Below the pieces are notes generated by a model, which did not search any database, was not told the origin of the DNA, and saw only the letters and a list, made by a program, of their open reading frames with translations. 64,000 bases of DNA from Sulfuritalea sp. Lineage in GTDB: Bacteria; Pseudomonadota; Gammaproteobacteria; Burkholderiales; Rhodocyclaceae. Below are positions 63,901 to 64,000 of this stretch, one piece after another. The stretch's first letter is position 1. Every line of letters begins with the position of its first letter. The stretch spans positions 1-64,000 of the forward strand of contig JALHPU010000011.1 of NCBI GenBank assembly GCA_022842325.1. Reading direction: 5' to 3'. The translations under genes were made by a program, and so were the position numbers.

Positions 63901-64000
63901 ACCTGGTTCGTCACCGTGTTGGTCGCCGTGCCCGCACCCAGCGAACCGGCCACGCCACCGCCTGCACCCCCGGCGCCGGATCCCGCGAGCCCGCCGCCGA
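33156..64000 (-). CDS. Giant repetitive surface/extracellular protein (N-terminus beyond right edge)
   Basis: An uninterrupted frame of 10,280 codons runs from the right edge to the TGA at 33156-33158. The frame continues past the edge without a start (upstream codons still read GGGLAGSGAGGAGGG), so the protein is larger still. Order from N to C: Gly/Ala-rich beta repeats, a haemagglutinin-like beta region, RTX-like Asp/Gly repeats, Calx-beta-like segments, a 26-copy W-T-V module array, FlgD-like Ig modules, GDNG-type RTX-like repeats, a Pro/Ser/Ala-rich linker, and a unique C-terminal domain. Such proteins usually serve as adhesins or cell-surface layers. No TpsB partner or classical type I exporter is adjacent; instead a SecA-like, M50 and HlyD gene set follows. 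Giant repetitive proteins of this kind often begin with an LEPR-XLL motif, which cannot be checked here. Confidence 0.93.
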   Translation of the reverse strand, partial: GGGLAGSGAGGAGGGVAGSLGAGTATNTVTNQVKAYIDSSQVTSAGGVEITASETGIISALSIGAAVAGAGGAGGGFGGSVAGSASVNTVTNTVAAYIGGSTAPSSVTASGGAIKLKATDSAVVVATAGSLAGAGAGGAGGGGAVAVGVSAATNVISNTVSAYVDRSNVSTTAGNIEITADQLAVMSALSVGGSVAGSGGAGGGASGAAAGAVSVNVSNNKVFTYIANGSTVSSATAGAIKLTATDSSTITSIGGGLAGSGAGGAGGGVAGSLGAANATNTLTNQVKAYIDSSTVTSGGTVELSASETGIISALSIGAAVAGAGGAGGGFAASAAGSASVNVVSNTVAAYIGGSTALGAVSANGALKLTASDLATVVATAGSLAGAGAGGAGGGVAAAIGVSAATNTISNSVNAYVDHATVTASSGNSIELLAKESASMYAQSIGGSVAGSGGAGGGASVAAAGAAAVGTISNTVAAYVANGSTVTTSGSGLVKLTAVDDSTISAVGGGLAGSGAGGAGGGVAGSLGAATAVTSVQNTVKAYIDASRVISAANIELSATESGYVTAFSIGAAVAGSGGAGGGFSGSAAGAGSVNTVRNTVAAYINNSTGTGKGVSSSGGAIKLSAVDSTLIHAIGGSLAGAGAGGAGGGAAVAIGVSAATNDVANNISAYAGNSSLAAAGNVELTANSTADIQAIAIGGTLAGAGGAGGGVAVAAAGSGTDNKIGNAVVAYVGTNSTVTTTNGGSVKLSASDNSSIKAIAGALALSGAGGAGGGGAASLGAAVALNTISNQVKAYIDSSTVSSAGAVELSATESATIDALAVGGSLAVAGGGGGGGAVAGAGADSRNTITNTVWSYVASSSGAKGVTATGGALKLTATDNSRITSDGGGAAAVVGVGGGGGVGISVGYSVSFNTVTNSVRAYANASRLNATGFNIEFSANSTTTINALNVGAALAVGGGTVGVSAAGSGGNSTNTVRNTVEAYAANGATLTTTTSGAIKLTAMDVATSNAKTVATSISFAAGAVGVGVGVSAALAKNDIANTVRAYSDNSTINSAGNAELTATASPTITALSVAATFSVSASPVGAALSGAGADSQNSINNTVETRIVGGSATAAGNISLNAAETGSITADVGSGALSAGLVGGSIGISLATNTISSTVRTYVQSTSLTSTQNNISLTAASTDSVTTLAVATSIALGLGGAGAGATATSTVSPNVEAYAGNASTLNAAGNISIAATSSNSATATSYGIAGGVVGVGTTISTATANGSVLAHLDGNVSGVNTLTVQATGTDTSTANSTAATGGIFAGSGSVANATTSPVVRAYTGGGTISARNAVIVAATLTSKVNATALGVSIGALAVGVSSATARVSPTVDAHVGGNITAASLSVTATQALPGGAESANARATGAVGALIGVTATSATAINGSVGNQAGVSSYVANNSVLNITGDTTIFANSNSRQRAEGNAAAGGLLAAGVASSNAASNTVTRAYLGSGVNLTGSSLNVTANGVDNNLAVTYAGSGGVLAGSSASGSTSNVSLTEATIGAGSIVQLSTRGAGTLGISADHVATFNAQEITVAGGVVAGAGVNIDHGVDSTVNAGVGSSVNAYARDIKIYATNHADKRWLAADNVKGTTGGLVSGAGAYSDTRISFNTTVTVGANARLEVVGLPTATTAMELRAKNDLTVQDKVTFITGGALSGAGVNAKIRTLADLARVSVGNGATLLSKGAIDMSARGSGNIVQRINVDTYGAGTVTTGEARVDVMPVNEVIIGDAVNATAYGDLKISAGRDTNFDADDYTVEARYDGIAGSVVPIDRVDGKAFLIQENRISIGSGSWLKTARQALIHAERLADNNVVGKAKITSWVSGAADGLLSLTGGGADQYNGHLLQESHATVTNNGTVETGITRHQSLTLNAWNVAAGTVTGVATDGVTFTSSQKVLESTLATDLRLAQQQLADYGANDPILRDVYTADIARIKALMAAQGLTDPVSGLPTTQYVMTVTVDPIWAQAGKIDVRSGTLQGSGRWIAPTDATVTVLNDTPAFLEIKGITIPDETGRLFFNGSLVETNANVTTENNANAAWDNSHSYPGVDATVVPGAAAFVSIPATAVGSLEPEVLVQNRLNVKAVNDGHSYNWPNIKILGANEGGTGIRNLAGGISLRTDVPTGQGSIIVEGSVLGKRITTIAGGNIYINGQSNISIAGEPSSVWGDITRSTYGAGGATAAGVRAATTGEINNLLSIVPNEPAMYGQRIFIRANIINVNGLMQSGKDVFTLNLDANAAAEVQQRLNQGWSGRFYLNQTSAASKDFAVYFNTATGSFEVDEVAVSGGRIDLDGKILNTGNGRIRVLGGYGQINVNNTTQWGLQINRLDAATRGEGLLIIIDQAKKVGGVPTSTVYSQNTPLNTTYQVSNTWRYGWTVGYDTGVIDRTHVESSNWLGAINLGTNTFSDFVTENRSAPVLMGTGGYFYEVDANAANRDFTYQHSSQTIATPGSAAPEWKEVYHTVRSTWYGKKTYISDYQRIRELTTLNTHNISAHRDIGIEFFGAAEAVVNVTSTSNRDVLIGSIMNNSGTTTVTSGGAIKGLGENSVIGGRRVVLSAASGIGTDGRAIKTNVTDTSLSSLQAITASGNINLNEKFGDLYVDAIRALSGGSVNLLVNKNIFIGQQSAGNWYAGAVQGGAITINNAASTTTPGGAVGNDVNHALMLDSGSLANDRVTILAKDDVFVQESNGDLKLNKIDTGGKVWLKVANGNLIDANNTQEVDTRTRDILLGGLWKDLGLTAGTGANQKILDSIAGFKAVKEQEYRSYWKVRNTQANPAAYDSGFQAHLSADDKAYYQNVLGYDAAAITTLETKLTQEYHELNTRYGGYGNSYNAAFTYTLTAQEDADLRGSIKVWTEEELLFSMSGGLLKATADTQTLIEDPNIKATEVTIITSKGIGNTVGKEIIDVATVRATGLTADQRLALSAADRPDLTYVGGNILANGLFSFNRGSTTDTITRLDGGNWANDGFKVGMSIQVEGAATLNATAKASFYTVASISGATITLGSGVRLVASEDSMRATLAPVVVDPLAFTPAVGSSSIAATVNFVDNGFQDAIVRQSGSWLADGFVAGKYVKVEGSSLNAPNGSAYYKIASVTATTLTLTPNARTTAESNLSLNFRLMSINSEAVTKITIDQRNDVNLEVGGKVVVNAGTNIYLGTLGGLNIERVTAADAVRIKAKGDIVSIATSGVTITSSDLILESGLGAIGSATNPFDIALSPSGSLGGTLTARALNEVYITSAGTIKVEAVSSQARGVYLSAGGSILDGLNSDSAKIAANRIELTASGGTIGDSLNYLETDLLGAPSSGSPLIGTLTATASGSVYLHETLGDFNVDRITSNTGEVSLWAHQSILDASTATGESTAKPGVDIFANTNITLKSDIGAIGISGNDIDIDSARAGAGSGVLKSTSYLGTNIIEVTGDLAIDVIGAGSAYTAFIAAPDGRIINSRSSGSNVLSGKAYLFARNDIGASSKAFFTEVGNIEGQSTLGSAYITNTGAMTVGGVTGSDVGIVAKGPVTITTMSPLKIKTKIKSDGDITLTANDSTGTGDNLDIGYDEAGNAVAGVELESVLGNVLLHAGDKFRLSNSSLLRGARVEIHADDGGSGGQGGSIELYGTIDAPTVDIYGGAGNDVIVVTTTGATSLTSVFAGGGDDLIHVGSNATTTSNAGGNANLIAGKLIVNGQGGGSDTLIVDETGETAAISLTLDRETIPSITYGRLVGLSNANILYDTAEALHVNLGNAGNTVQVTSTQAGTVTTLRSGSGADGIAAGSTLSDASSTVNNLSGALVLDSEGGSDTFRINDSGDGTNNTGALTTTTLTGLGTAGITYGNVEILNIDLGSGADAFTIASTHATVTNLRAQAGADSILVQTTAGLTSIDSGTSGDTINIGDASHALSGMVGQIGISAGVETTDTLNVVSTSDTTGRTGTLSATSLTGLGMTIGLNYLGIENFNLTLGQGADTLYVASTSTAVNVIDGYWGADTINVNSIAATTTVHGDRVDSSVGGGDPGRGLGGDDTIRVNYREDGKQTFSNGVAALLTVSGGEGSDQYDIGLSGKLSGSTVSPLVSRINVNSTHAADLGADRMNVFGTDNPDLFLFRPHTIMALQMDSAGKPIAGGGVERINYSTVSGGITVFGRDGNDTFAFDDTSSALTVYGDAGADTFQVGQVFASPRDAYAGLASEDQFQTTLTTRGYLSNGVNFATTLHGGIGNDVFTIYHNKADLFLYGEEDDDSFTVRAFVAVDPNDPLKPITNINGGKGKDLITYTINAPVHIDGGDGSDTLIVVGTEFADKFVVTDAGVFGAGLFVEYTAIENIVVDALEGNDQFFIASSPENASVQVIGGLGSDTFNLAGNATATPIDVVSNDLLGHSGMIDLSIPLGNTTDPNYQNVFVKDISASIMDNEAAGIAVVMLGGLLRVFEGDTNNALTTAQYSVVLTRSPEEDVRITAAPSVPKETDTKAGGLGVAVNGSQLGTTLLFDRTNWFIPQVVTVTAPADVLAEGRRVVNIQHTVVQGADPTDGGAYDGLVIPSLVAEVFDNDAASVVVTPANGKVVVSQGTVQQGDAYSDSYYVSLARQPAADVRVSLNVQPDDNGIAQVVTTDAGGNPIAELTFTTTDWNTPHLVKVAAANTGNTVQGLQFARITHQVVSADQSAYFNLSLNDVAQGLKAKVLADLSGQYTATASGTTVSVTGRVPIAASVKAGSAGLTITGTEAAYTAAKVTPTGAVVAGNTFTLSLNGNNYTYTAGSTPSGGSTPDPLTLTAVANGLRAAYLANSLTGVTVTVDTTTTPGTPFINIAGTTDFTVRLSQSSGATATVAAGAGNTSTKFGAINLQPSGTVAAGTSWTVTLNGTDFRYVAGLNGEMTILPAIDVTVTDKDAPGVLVTQTGGSTRVTEPTGSVLLGSGQVTGSSGSSGYALAVNSANALIPDFSIDYGVSFSSSASQAKATFSGTQVWKTANIGFEGTVSAGSTWTVRIENTDYSYVVPNSGGTLTLAAVASGLQAAYLANAQAGVAVTASGNVITVTTANPPGVIAKVLTGTGAITGVSAYRNPTVAFSGTVRADEIWTLNVNGTAYTYYAGASSLPVGASATSTFGLATLAAMTAGLESLLDAAGYDAQVRQLSQFSADFGAATLNEAQSAHDSVYTAQSLDNASWALTANADIGNATTVPHLSIHGTGNGQTDYYKFNISNAMLHGNGLTNPLTPVNATFDIDHGFDYFDSIFWGSRINLFKGDGTLIASGLGYSNPSIGGGGSTTWLDDYLTYQFTTAGDYYIEVSNWIPQAGNSNGLPNGVDYDLQVSLDRHAVGSFTFAPSPILKVDLPGNATQNIDAAANWYTFYDPEIGNGINIASSTPYAKVKGAGDGGTDSYSFTVTADMLTRSGATTGATSLENSPAHTYYKSANIELTGKIAANDIWTVTLDGLDYSYTVTTTDAALSSSAALAKIVSGLAASISAHTPDSGSATTATYSAAALSAGSTTLVLNDANGFWFDLKHETGTAAMVTRAGSVQGSSTLRLTSADLEFGGSVAIGVAWTVRLTQNGTATPYSFTATTATADGVAEGLRAAIAAGASAAGASYSVSLANSNTLRITDSSGAAFSVAVQESGLAAGGTVSIKNAALLATYASADVLLGGSVGSGGVWSVRIADQSNIVATYEFVATAANTLDEIAQGLVAAINSKIPAGTSVPLAVTYSATHFNNAIRVVDGGSNKNFSLVATPASGTVQVVGTALQTDIASAKWNSAVIDLTGSYRAGETYRVRVNAGTASDYEAVYVAGAVGTTGTTGTNTAYAATLAGVAEALKDAINNKAPSGNTYTATQSGNTLTIADSKGVTIQHSIEGVTLGVNADASAWAKTEYLSGTVAVGEVFTVTLKRTSDSATKSYSFTADTTNVADVLTGLRTTINADSFYTAEEDTARGTLRIVSTTKAPFTLLTTRGAVTPPVSGWAQTSELSGTPAVGQAWTVTLQAGTLNESYSYVSTNTSLDTVGAGLASAISVGGSSYTATYNQDKNTLTVVRKADTTSFSLLTDRGTMSAPVTTWAQTTKLSGTAAADQVWTVTLQAGSVNESYSYTSTGAGIDAVGSGLAAAIKDTAGSSYEATYNVDQDTLTVVRKADTTAFTLRTARGTVSAPVTDWVKTVVLSGTPAADKLWTVSLRTTGGTTETFNYTSTGSDADIDAIGAQFASLVGASGNYDATYNADKDSLTIVRQSGSTGFSILSAGAVSAPVSGWAQSTKLSAASINTDDVFTVTLKPDTGATESFSFKAGASTNLDDLGTGLANAIDGSGNYVSKYNTAENILTVVRQSDNTSFSLQTTHGTFAGAAAYSKAYTLTGDAAALTAGVNWRISVGGNNYNYVVGANGYAATTAGVARGLAEAISLGATHKAGFSGGTLVITSNDKSTAVTATLSQPASGASIAVAAGTQTVEVTGAVTDGKTWSIWADGDSDAGYSYTATAADALAGLTNVVTGLKNGVSGAYTAVDSGNGTLTLVRSTGTAFTAHTAVGTVTHGAASAFTDTIQLSGTATNNQVWSVGLAVAGTSQYFNHATASTGTITLPGVITAFTALIDSTDYIAFESGNDTITVIRKDSATTTASKLSGLALATPEYAHTFKLSGTPTANQTWSLGLKAGANPTDYFSHVTGASAPTFGATITALKDLVDGSAAYIAFESGNGTITVIRQSDTATTAAYGTPGALTATASAHANTMQLSGTPNANQTWTVALKPGTGATEFFAHVTGTSAPTLGTTLTAVKDLIDGNTGYIAFESGNNTITILRQGDELATIGYSATGVLAQTDAANWAETFQLSGTPVAGQTWTVGLKHGTDPTEYFHHVVSGTPGLPATLTSFKTTIDDSTDYIALETGNNTITVIRQANNDSFSGHSTLPATSTAADAAAWVKTIEISGTVASRETWTVTLDDGTPLSFSYVAGINGAALNAQTVAEALAASIHANGLYKATAAQVSSGVYVLTVIRESDHTAVTATLAITPAPALGVDTLSGQARVGWTQQLTLDNDSLANDTWKLAMSNASQANTTHVNITDAFTADGTGAVADLLATRLGTAGYGVIHTAGSNVLNLTAGDGSFVSFNTLEHTHKIAAASSIADNAPRLTSVTFTLEGQVTPGDVWAVKLHGISYSTTVQDGDIKNNVAARLAAAIDSNLYTVTATGPTLTVTRKTGAWFTGFIHDVSQGGGKVTTVLDIDRANQILGQSTFSVPVQIPYINEFGALSFIDTFENQRFAYVEYLTLSLKDSIGNMVGSLNMNTGVKDAGSTTINDPMIVRDLTTAGTYTVEIGAYRHYLNANPYFQDSFVGISRGQAYDLNVSLQRHEINKEAISLVGKQLTLISGANRGETATVIAYDPRINQYTLASQLAVATNDKFRIEYDLRTEYPGYVPNADSFQVVLTGQPSADVTLDVLPTRTLTYNSELAFSAKDNYGQNEAVQVNVATPQAKILLTGSVVVGEKWTLTLNDTTFEYAAAGTTLNSIALGLKGLVDAAAAGYTTTVTGDTLTISRYAGDHASFTASLAVKPYSSGGAAITQLSARKAEIALSGQPAKDEVWTVRLNGTDYAYTVQYGDDLAAVAVGLFNQVKGVTTYRSTLTGLVLSVATADNLTALTASYTVAAAGSPAVSIPANAAGATVTSQLVFVATTGQWNSWNQQQTVRVTALDDNIVDGHDIKVFPAMDERINAIRGPLIIEGGVQYADARALNDPFMTAGETNWVLPNSTLTGFGTNTAGNATLTDTHITHVDAQRGEMPGLDPRMNDFPYQITMINAPGVGTSMDLALGGLTGDAVAIKTEDGTSSFTATVTPPAGASISFAGHGAAATAYQSADIVLAGNVLKDSLWQLTLGGTAYSYVAGTGGDALTLNVVAEKLKTAIGAAYTVTVYDKLLKISRGTAFTAEITQGGGNLSGVPASAVGVNWSLAELKLAGTVSTGQVWTIDLLKSGGGETTQQFSYTAKAGDDLKAVAKGLAELIDLSSKYHSDIKYETATFTTPWPIDTAHAPANDLGYFIKPVNRNFLVSEPDQVDVMNVFNRSSVSEDRGTLTEDRLFGFGMGLDTTITGKKFNGGITYHNLEQLNLMLGSGIDHLNVESTHLGSTTISSAAGNDEINIRTISGHTTIDSGLGADIINVGSAASLVDQIGGLLSINAGGNGVGDVVNVQDSGDTSNNVATLTASTLSGLDMPAVQEVQTLRIQARSGTFKIGLDPALYVVPVGQTPPYGPTQTITYDAAGTPGATAAIENAFKALFNTQDLVVTELSREIPVTDTQAHAITYSIAFVRSMAGRDLPQIVWAEARAAGGTLPVTGLVANDQESVDIAITTKRQGTTTPSIGNVQTFAVNATSGNFTLTLDVPVPGSTTLLTQTTAVIAWNATAEQVRTALDPILNPNGSILDPFNPRNDNSKPYTNNVEVTRVGNVFTIAFQGEHRGKSVTAFNAGALANGAAAGSIDAATRVSGINYYGVGTLNLNLGAGDDIVNVQGTSAVTNLNTAAGKDQIFVSSTANVMIGNQVSLRSGDTPTLTFRLAEAAASVSVDVRNAGGALVKTLALGASAAGGYAQVWDGTDVAGALVASGSYTYTVTATRADASTFAGLATMANVSGFLAGNVVSFSGDDKPALAFELAEAANAVSIDVRDAAGAVVRTLTLGATAAGAYAQAWDGSNAAGVRVAPGAYSFTVTATRADASTFAGITAMKGTLDAIAGALSIDAGNDTSLVADPSLPAGNLLMVSDVGSRVGDGNVQISNSQISGLAPASINYTATGGSFTGGVTIWSGYGNDNVTVTSTRLEADPAVRTITTVNTGLGNDNVTVTLNATSDGFFALNTQGRFDHDYLVGTALASDDDIVDGSASSLPLVIFGGQGKDEIKGGSGNDVIFGDRGVVTYFAADGVTIAQVLGYGGLSDKTDGLTHLIGGIGTRDIAVGSNDYIDGGADAALGRNIVFGGANGGGAPLNAAAGGFDGDYIATGLSNDIILGDNGRLTFNAAGRVTEYLSTDSVAATGGNDKILAGEGSNTVIGGMGADTIVAGNSTDTILGDNGRVLMDTAGLQFAMVTTFSQASTGGTMTDLGGADTITTGIGSKIVLGGDGGDSITLGAGDHTVIGDNGMVTYVALGQTGAGAARLYETTDILAATGGDDTILVTGDGNNVILGGMGGDTISTGNGIDTILGDNGIVQMDAAGLHFASIATYTQPAITDLGGDDRITALDGNKIVLGGDGVDTIDLGVGSATASNHIVIGDNGAIAYVAGTDLPLSYRTTDTVTTTGGGDTINTGSGNNVILGGMGGDTISTGNGIDTILGDNGIVQMDAAGLHFASIATYTQPAITDLGGDDRITALDGNKIVLGGDGVDTIDLGVGSATASNHIVIGDNGAIAYVAGTDLPLSYRTTDTVTTTGGGDTINTGSGNNVILGGMGADSITTVNGTDTVIGDNGIVQMDAVGGNFAQISTYSQPSTGGTLVDLGGSDTISGGSGDKTVLGGDGTDSISLTTGDHTVIGDNGIVTYVALGQSGAGSILSYSTTDTVAATGGGDTVTLADGNNVILGGMGADSITTVNGTDTVIGDNGIVQMDAVGGNFAQISTYSQPSTGGTLVDLGGSDTISGGGGDKTVLGGDGTDSISLTTGDHTVIGDNGTVTYVALGQAGAGNALSYTTTDTLAATGGGDTVTLGDGNNVVLSGTGADTIGTGTGTDVIVGDGGTVTMDAGGFVLQAIDSTEPLVGGGDTIATVDGTKTIIGGVGSDAITLGTGTHFVAGDNASLDYYPTGILAGFVTTSPDVGGNDQVTATDGDTMVLAGAGNDTVTTGAGRDVLLGDNGTASFDALGLLANVESTQPLIGGMDVLASGEGSGVLIGGNGADNLIGGTGQDLMLGDGGRVRYAAGSLTLVETIDPFIGAVDQLNGGGGQNVLLGGDGQDAMVGNLTNDILAGDYAAVQFDAAGHVSSLIRYGVGTTDLIAQVQDSLFTYTRPASNVFTIGSVFVPPPVDFGLGDSPATRLTEYVTLSSISGYEYTHSGESSPSAVAVAGQSGSPPSESGSETAPATPPDSAPAAETGAGSSAPAEQGAGDNQPPATTTPPDAAVPTPQEEVNPDGTPRPLSAAELKVDVAAIAWGDSLAAGQAVPLAQKPFDLLLTGLVGVQAWYSRFQNPAQAPRAAATTSIGAADSVDQARFGQWIRRANPGQGAATLMLDRRARPRAEPGPSLPAGVIDKTAEKWLDRTDGLHLNVQNTHYGDKIAGHATIDWGGNLEPQSTAGEASAAGSQKPD
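34915..35700 (-). repeat. Near-identical 396-bp tandem repeat
   Basis: The sequence beginning ACGTAGGTCA at 35035 recurs at 35431 (396-bp shift, 132 codons) with only scattered differences, for example GGSGDK versus GGGGDK in the protein. The shared stretch covers the IVQMDAVGGNFAQISTYSQ unit of the RTX-like array. The shift keeps the reading frame. Confidence 0.85.
35699..36503 (-). repeat. Perfect 387-bp tandem duplication
   Basis: Positions 35701-36087 and 36088-36474 read the same at every base I compared, and identity runs about 29 bp into a third unit before diverging at 36504. The shift of 387 bp equals 129 codons. Each copy encodes the unit from GGMGGDTISTGNGIDTILGD to the next GSGNNVILGG. 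The absence of silent changes means a recent duplication or gene conversion. Confidence 0.9.
37850..38385 (-). repeat. Two FlgD-like Ig modules
   Basis: Two copies 291 bp (97 residues) apart each encode LAEAA..VS(V/I)DVR.AGG..V, then YAQ.WDG...G..VA.G.Y..TVTATRAD. This is the pattern of the FlgD Ig-like domain found in the flagellar hook cap and in many secreted repeat proteins. They separate two beta-repeat regions of the giant protein. Confidence 0.75.
38450..39800 (-). other. RTX-like/beta region of the giant protein
   Basis: This stretch encodes LNLMLGSGIDHLNVESTHLG, SSAAGNDEINIRTISGHTT and NLGAGDDIVNVQGTSAV. The Asp/Gly turns have the G.G.D.(I/V)(D/N)(V/I) form seen in haemolysin-type repeats and in giant adhesins. 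It links the W-T-V module array to the FlgD-like modules. Confidence 0.6.
41940..42270 (-). other. Pre-peptidase C-like segment 2
   Basis: The encoded segment YLTLSLKDSIGNMVGSLNM followed by DLTTAGTYTVEIGAYRHY and YDLNVSLQRH has the pattern of bacterial pre-peptidase C-terminal (PPC) beta-sandwich domains. It breaks the W-T-V module array. Confidence 0.5.
47990..48370 (-). other. Pre-peptidase C-like segment 1
   Basis: The encoded segment has TDYYKFNISNAML, DSIFWGSRINLFKGDGTLI and FTTAGDYYIEVSNWIP, ending VDYDLQVSLDRH. This strongly resembles PPC domains of secreted bacterial proteins (D.Y.F.v, l.L.d..G, aGtYyi.V). It lies within the W-T-V array. Confidence 0.6.
49240..50710 (-). other. Calx-beta-like segments
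   Basis: Three segments each begin with a DN(E/D)A or DKDAPG motif. DNEAAGIAVVMLGG, VFDNDAASVVVTPANG and VTDKDAPGVLVTQTGG are followed by EGD..., YSVVLTRSPEEDVRI or YYVSLARQPAADVRV. These match the Calx-beta domain pattern, a calcium-binding beta-sandwich common in giant adhesins. Confidence 0.65.
50800..53045 (-). other. RTX-like Asp/Gly repeat region (N-proximal)
   Basis: The region opens with VDIYGGAGNDVIVV and FAGGGDDLIHVGS and continues with GQGADTLYV and GGDGSDTLIVVGTEFADKF. These are haemolysin-type calcium-binding turns at irregular spacing. It separates the haemagglutinin-like region from the Calx-beta segments. Confidence 0.7.
53050..61600 (-). other. Filamentous-haemagglutinin-like beta region
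   Basis: The encoded protein consists of short beta-type repeats with many Asn, Thr, Gly and Ser residues. Examples are GNINLNEKFGDLYVDAI, GGSVNLLVNKNIFIG and GGKVVVNAGTNIYLGTLGG, the style of right-handed beta-helix exoproteins. It includes one soluble-looking helical stretch (about 55.4-55.65 kb, with YRSYWKVRNTQANPAAYD). The N-proximal part is a decayed version of the 759-bp repeats. Confidence 0.65.
61624..64000 (-). repeat. 759-bp higher-order repeats (253 residues)
   Basis: The codons for NQVKAYIDSS-type motifs recur at 61624, 62383, 63142 and 63901, exactly 759 bp apart three times. Each 759-bp unit holds four related units of about 63 residues (GSLAGAGAGGAGGG..., then NTV.AY...S, then ...LTA), giving a visible half-period of about 380 bp. 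Units differ in sequence but keep length. More copies probably lie beyond the edge. Confidence 0.9.

Noticed and set aside
61624..64000. Regular repeats considered as a CRISPR array
   Set aside because: Units are 759 bp, protein-coding and in frame, with no short direct repeats and unique spacers and no cas genes.
22603..64000. Two-partner secretion system for the haemagglutinin-like protein
   Set aside because: No TpsB/Omp85-type gene is seen, and the locus has SecA- and HlyD-type genes instead; the N-terminal TPS domain, if any, would be outside the window.

Overview
The window looks like chromosomal DNA from a GC-rich betaproteobacterium, probably Rhodocyclales or a close relative. This is inferred from gene content and order (smpB/ratA-rnfH, guaB-guaA, mltG-tmk-holB-tatD-ankyrin) and from codon use; no rRNA or tRNA gene is present to confirm it. 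The N-terminal part of a giant gene lies beyond the right edge.

Positions 1-22,600 are core chromosome with short intergenic gaps. In order: a gene tail; a Bcr/CflA-type exporter; smpB divergent from ratA-rnfH; guaB-guaA for GMP synthesis; a CBS/CorC-type membrane protein; a LapA-domain protein; htpX with a YccA/Bax-inhibitor-like gene; an NhaR-type regulator overlapping an OmpA-like lipoprotein gene; an ankyrin membrane protein; ppdK; tadA; an unusual L,D-transpeptidase-GNAT fusion; an NRDE (TANGO2-like) gene with ygfZ; then mltG, tmk, holB, tatD and a secreted ankyrin protein. A small hairpin element ending in GGTATCC(CTT) recurs here at about 170, 2,724, 12,111 and 16,508. In one copy it supplies the 3' ends of two convergent genes.

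Positions 22,603-64,000 hold one tightly packed minus-strand gene series of nine genes with gaps of 73 bp or less and several overlaps. Its first gene encodes a surface-type protein of more than 10,280 residues, whose start is off the window. It is followed by a DUF3467 protein, a GAF-GAF-TM-HlyD fusion, a PqqD-M50 protease-HlyD fusion, a shortened SecA-like ATPase, an exported HlyD-type adaptor, an unrecognised 272-residue protein, a P-loop kinase-like protein and an MsbA-type ABC transporter. The layout suggests a dedicated export or assembly machine for the giant protein that is neither classical type I nor two-partner secretion. This is the most interesting part of the window.

The giant protein reads from N to C as follows: Gly/Ala-rich beta-type repeats with an exact 759-bp higher-order period; a long filamentous-haemagglutinin-like region; RTX-like Asp/Gly repeats; Calx-beta-like segments; about 26 copies of an 80-100 residue module with a W-T-V core, interrupted by pre-peptidase-C-like segments; two FlgD-like Ig modules; a GDNG-type RTX-like array with recent tandem duplications; and a Pro/Ser/Ala-rich linker with a distinct C-terminal domain. 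No gap longer than 300 bp without a gene was found, and no tRNA, rRNA, CRISPR, IS or prophage was seen.
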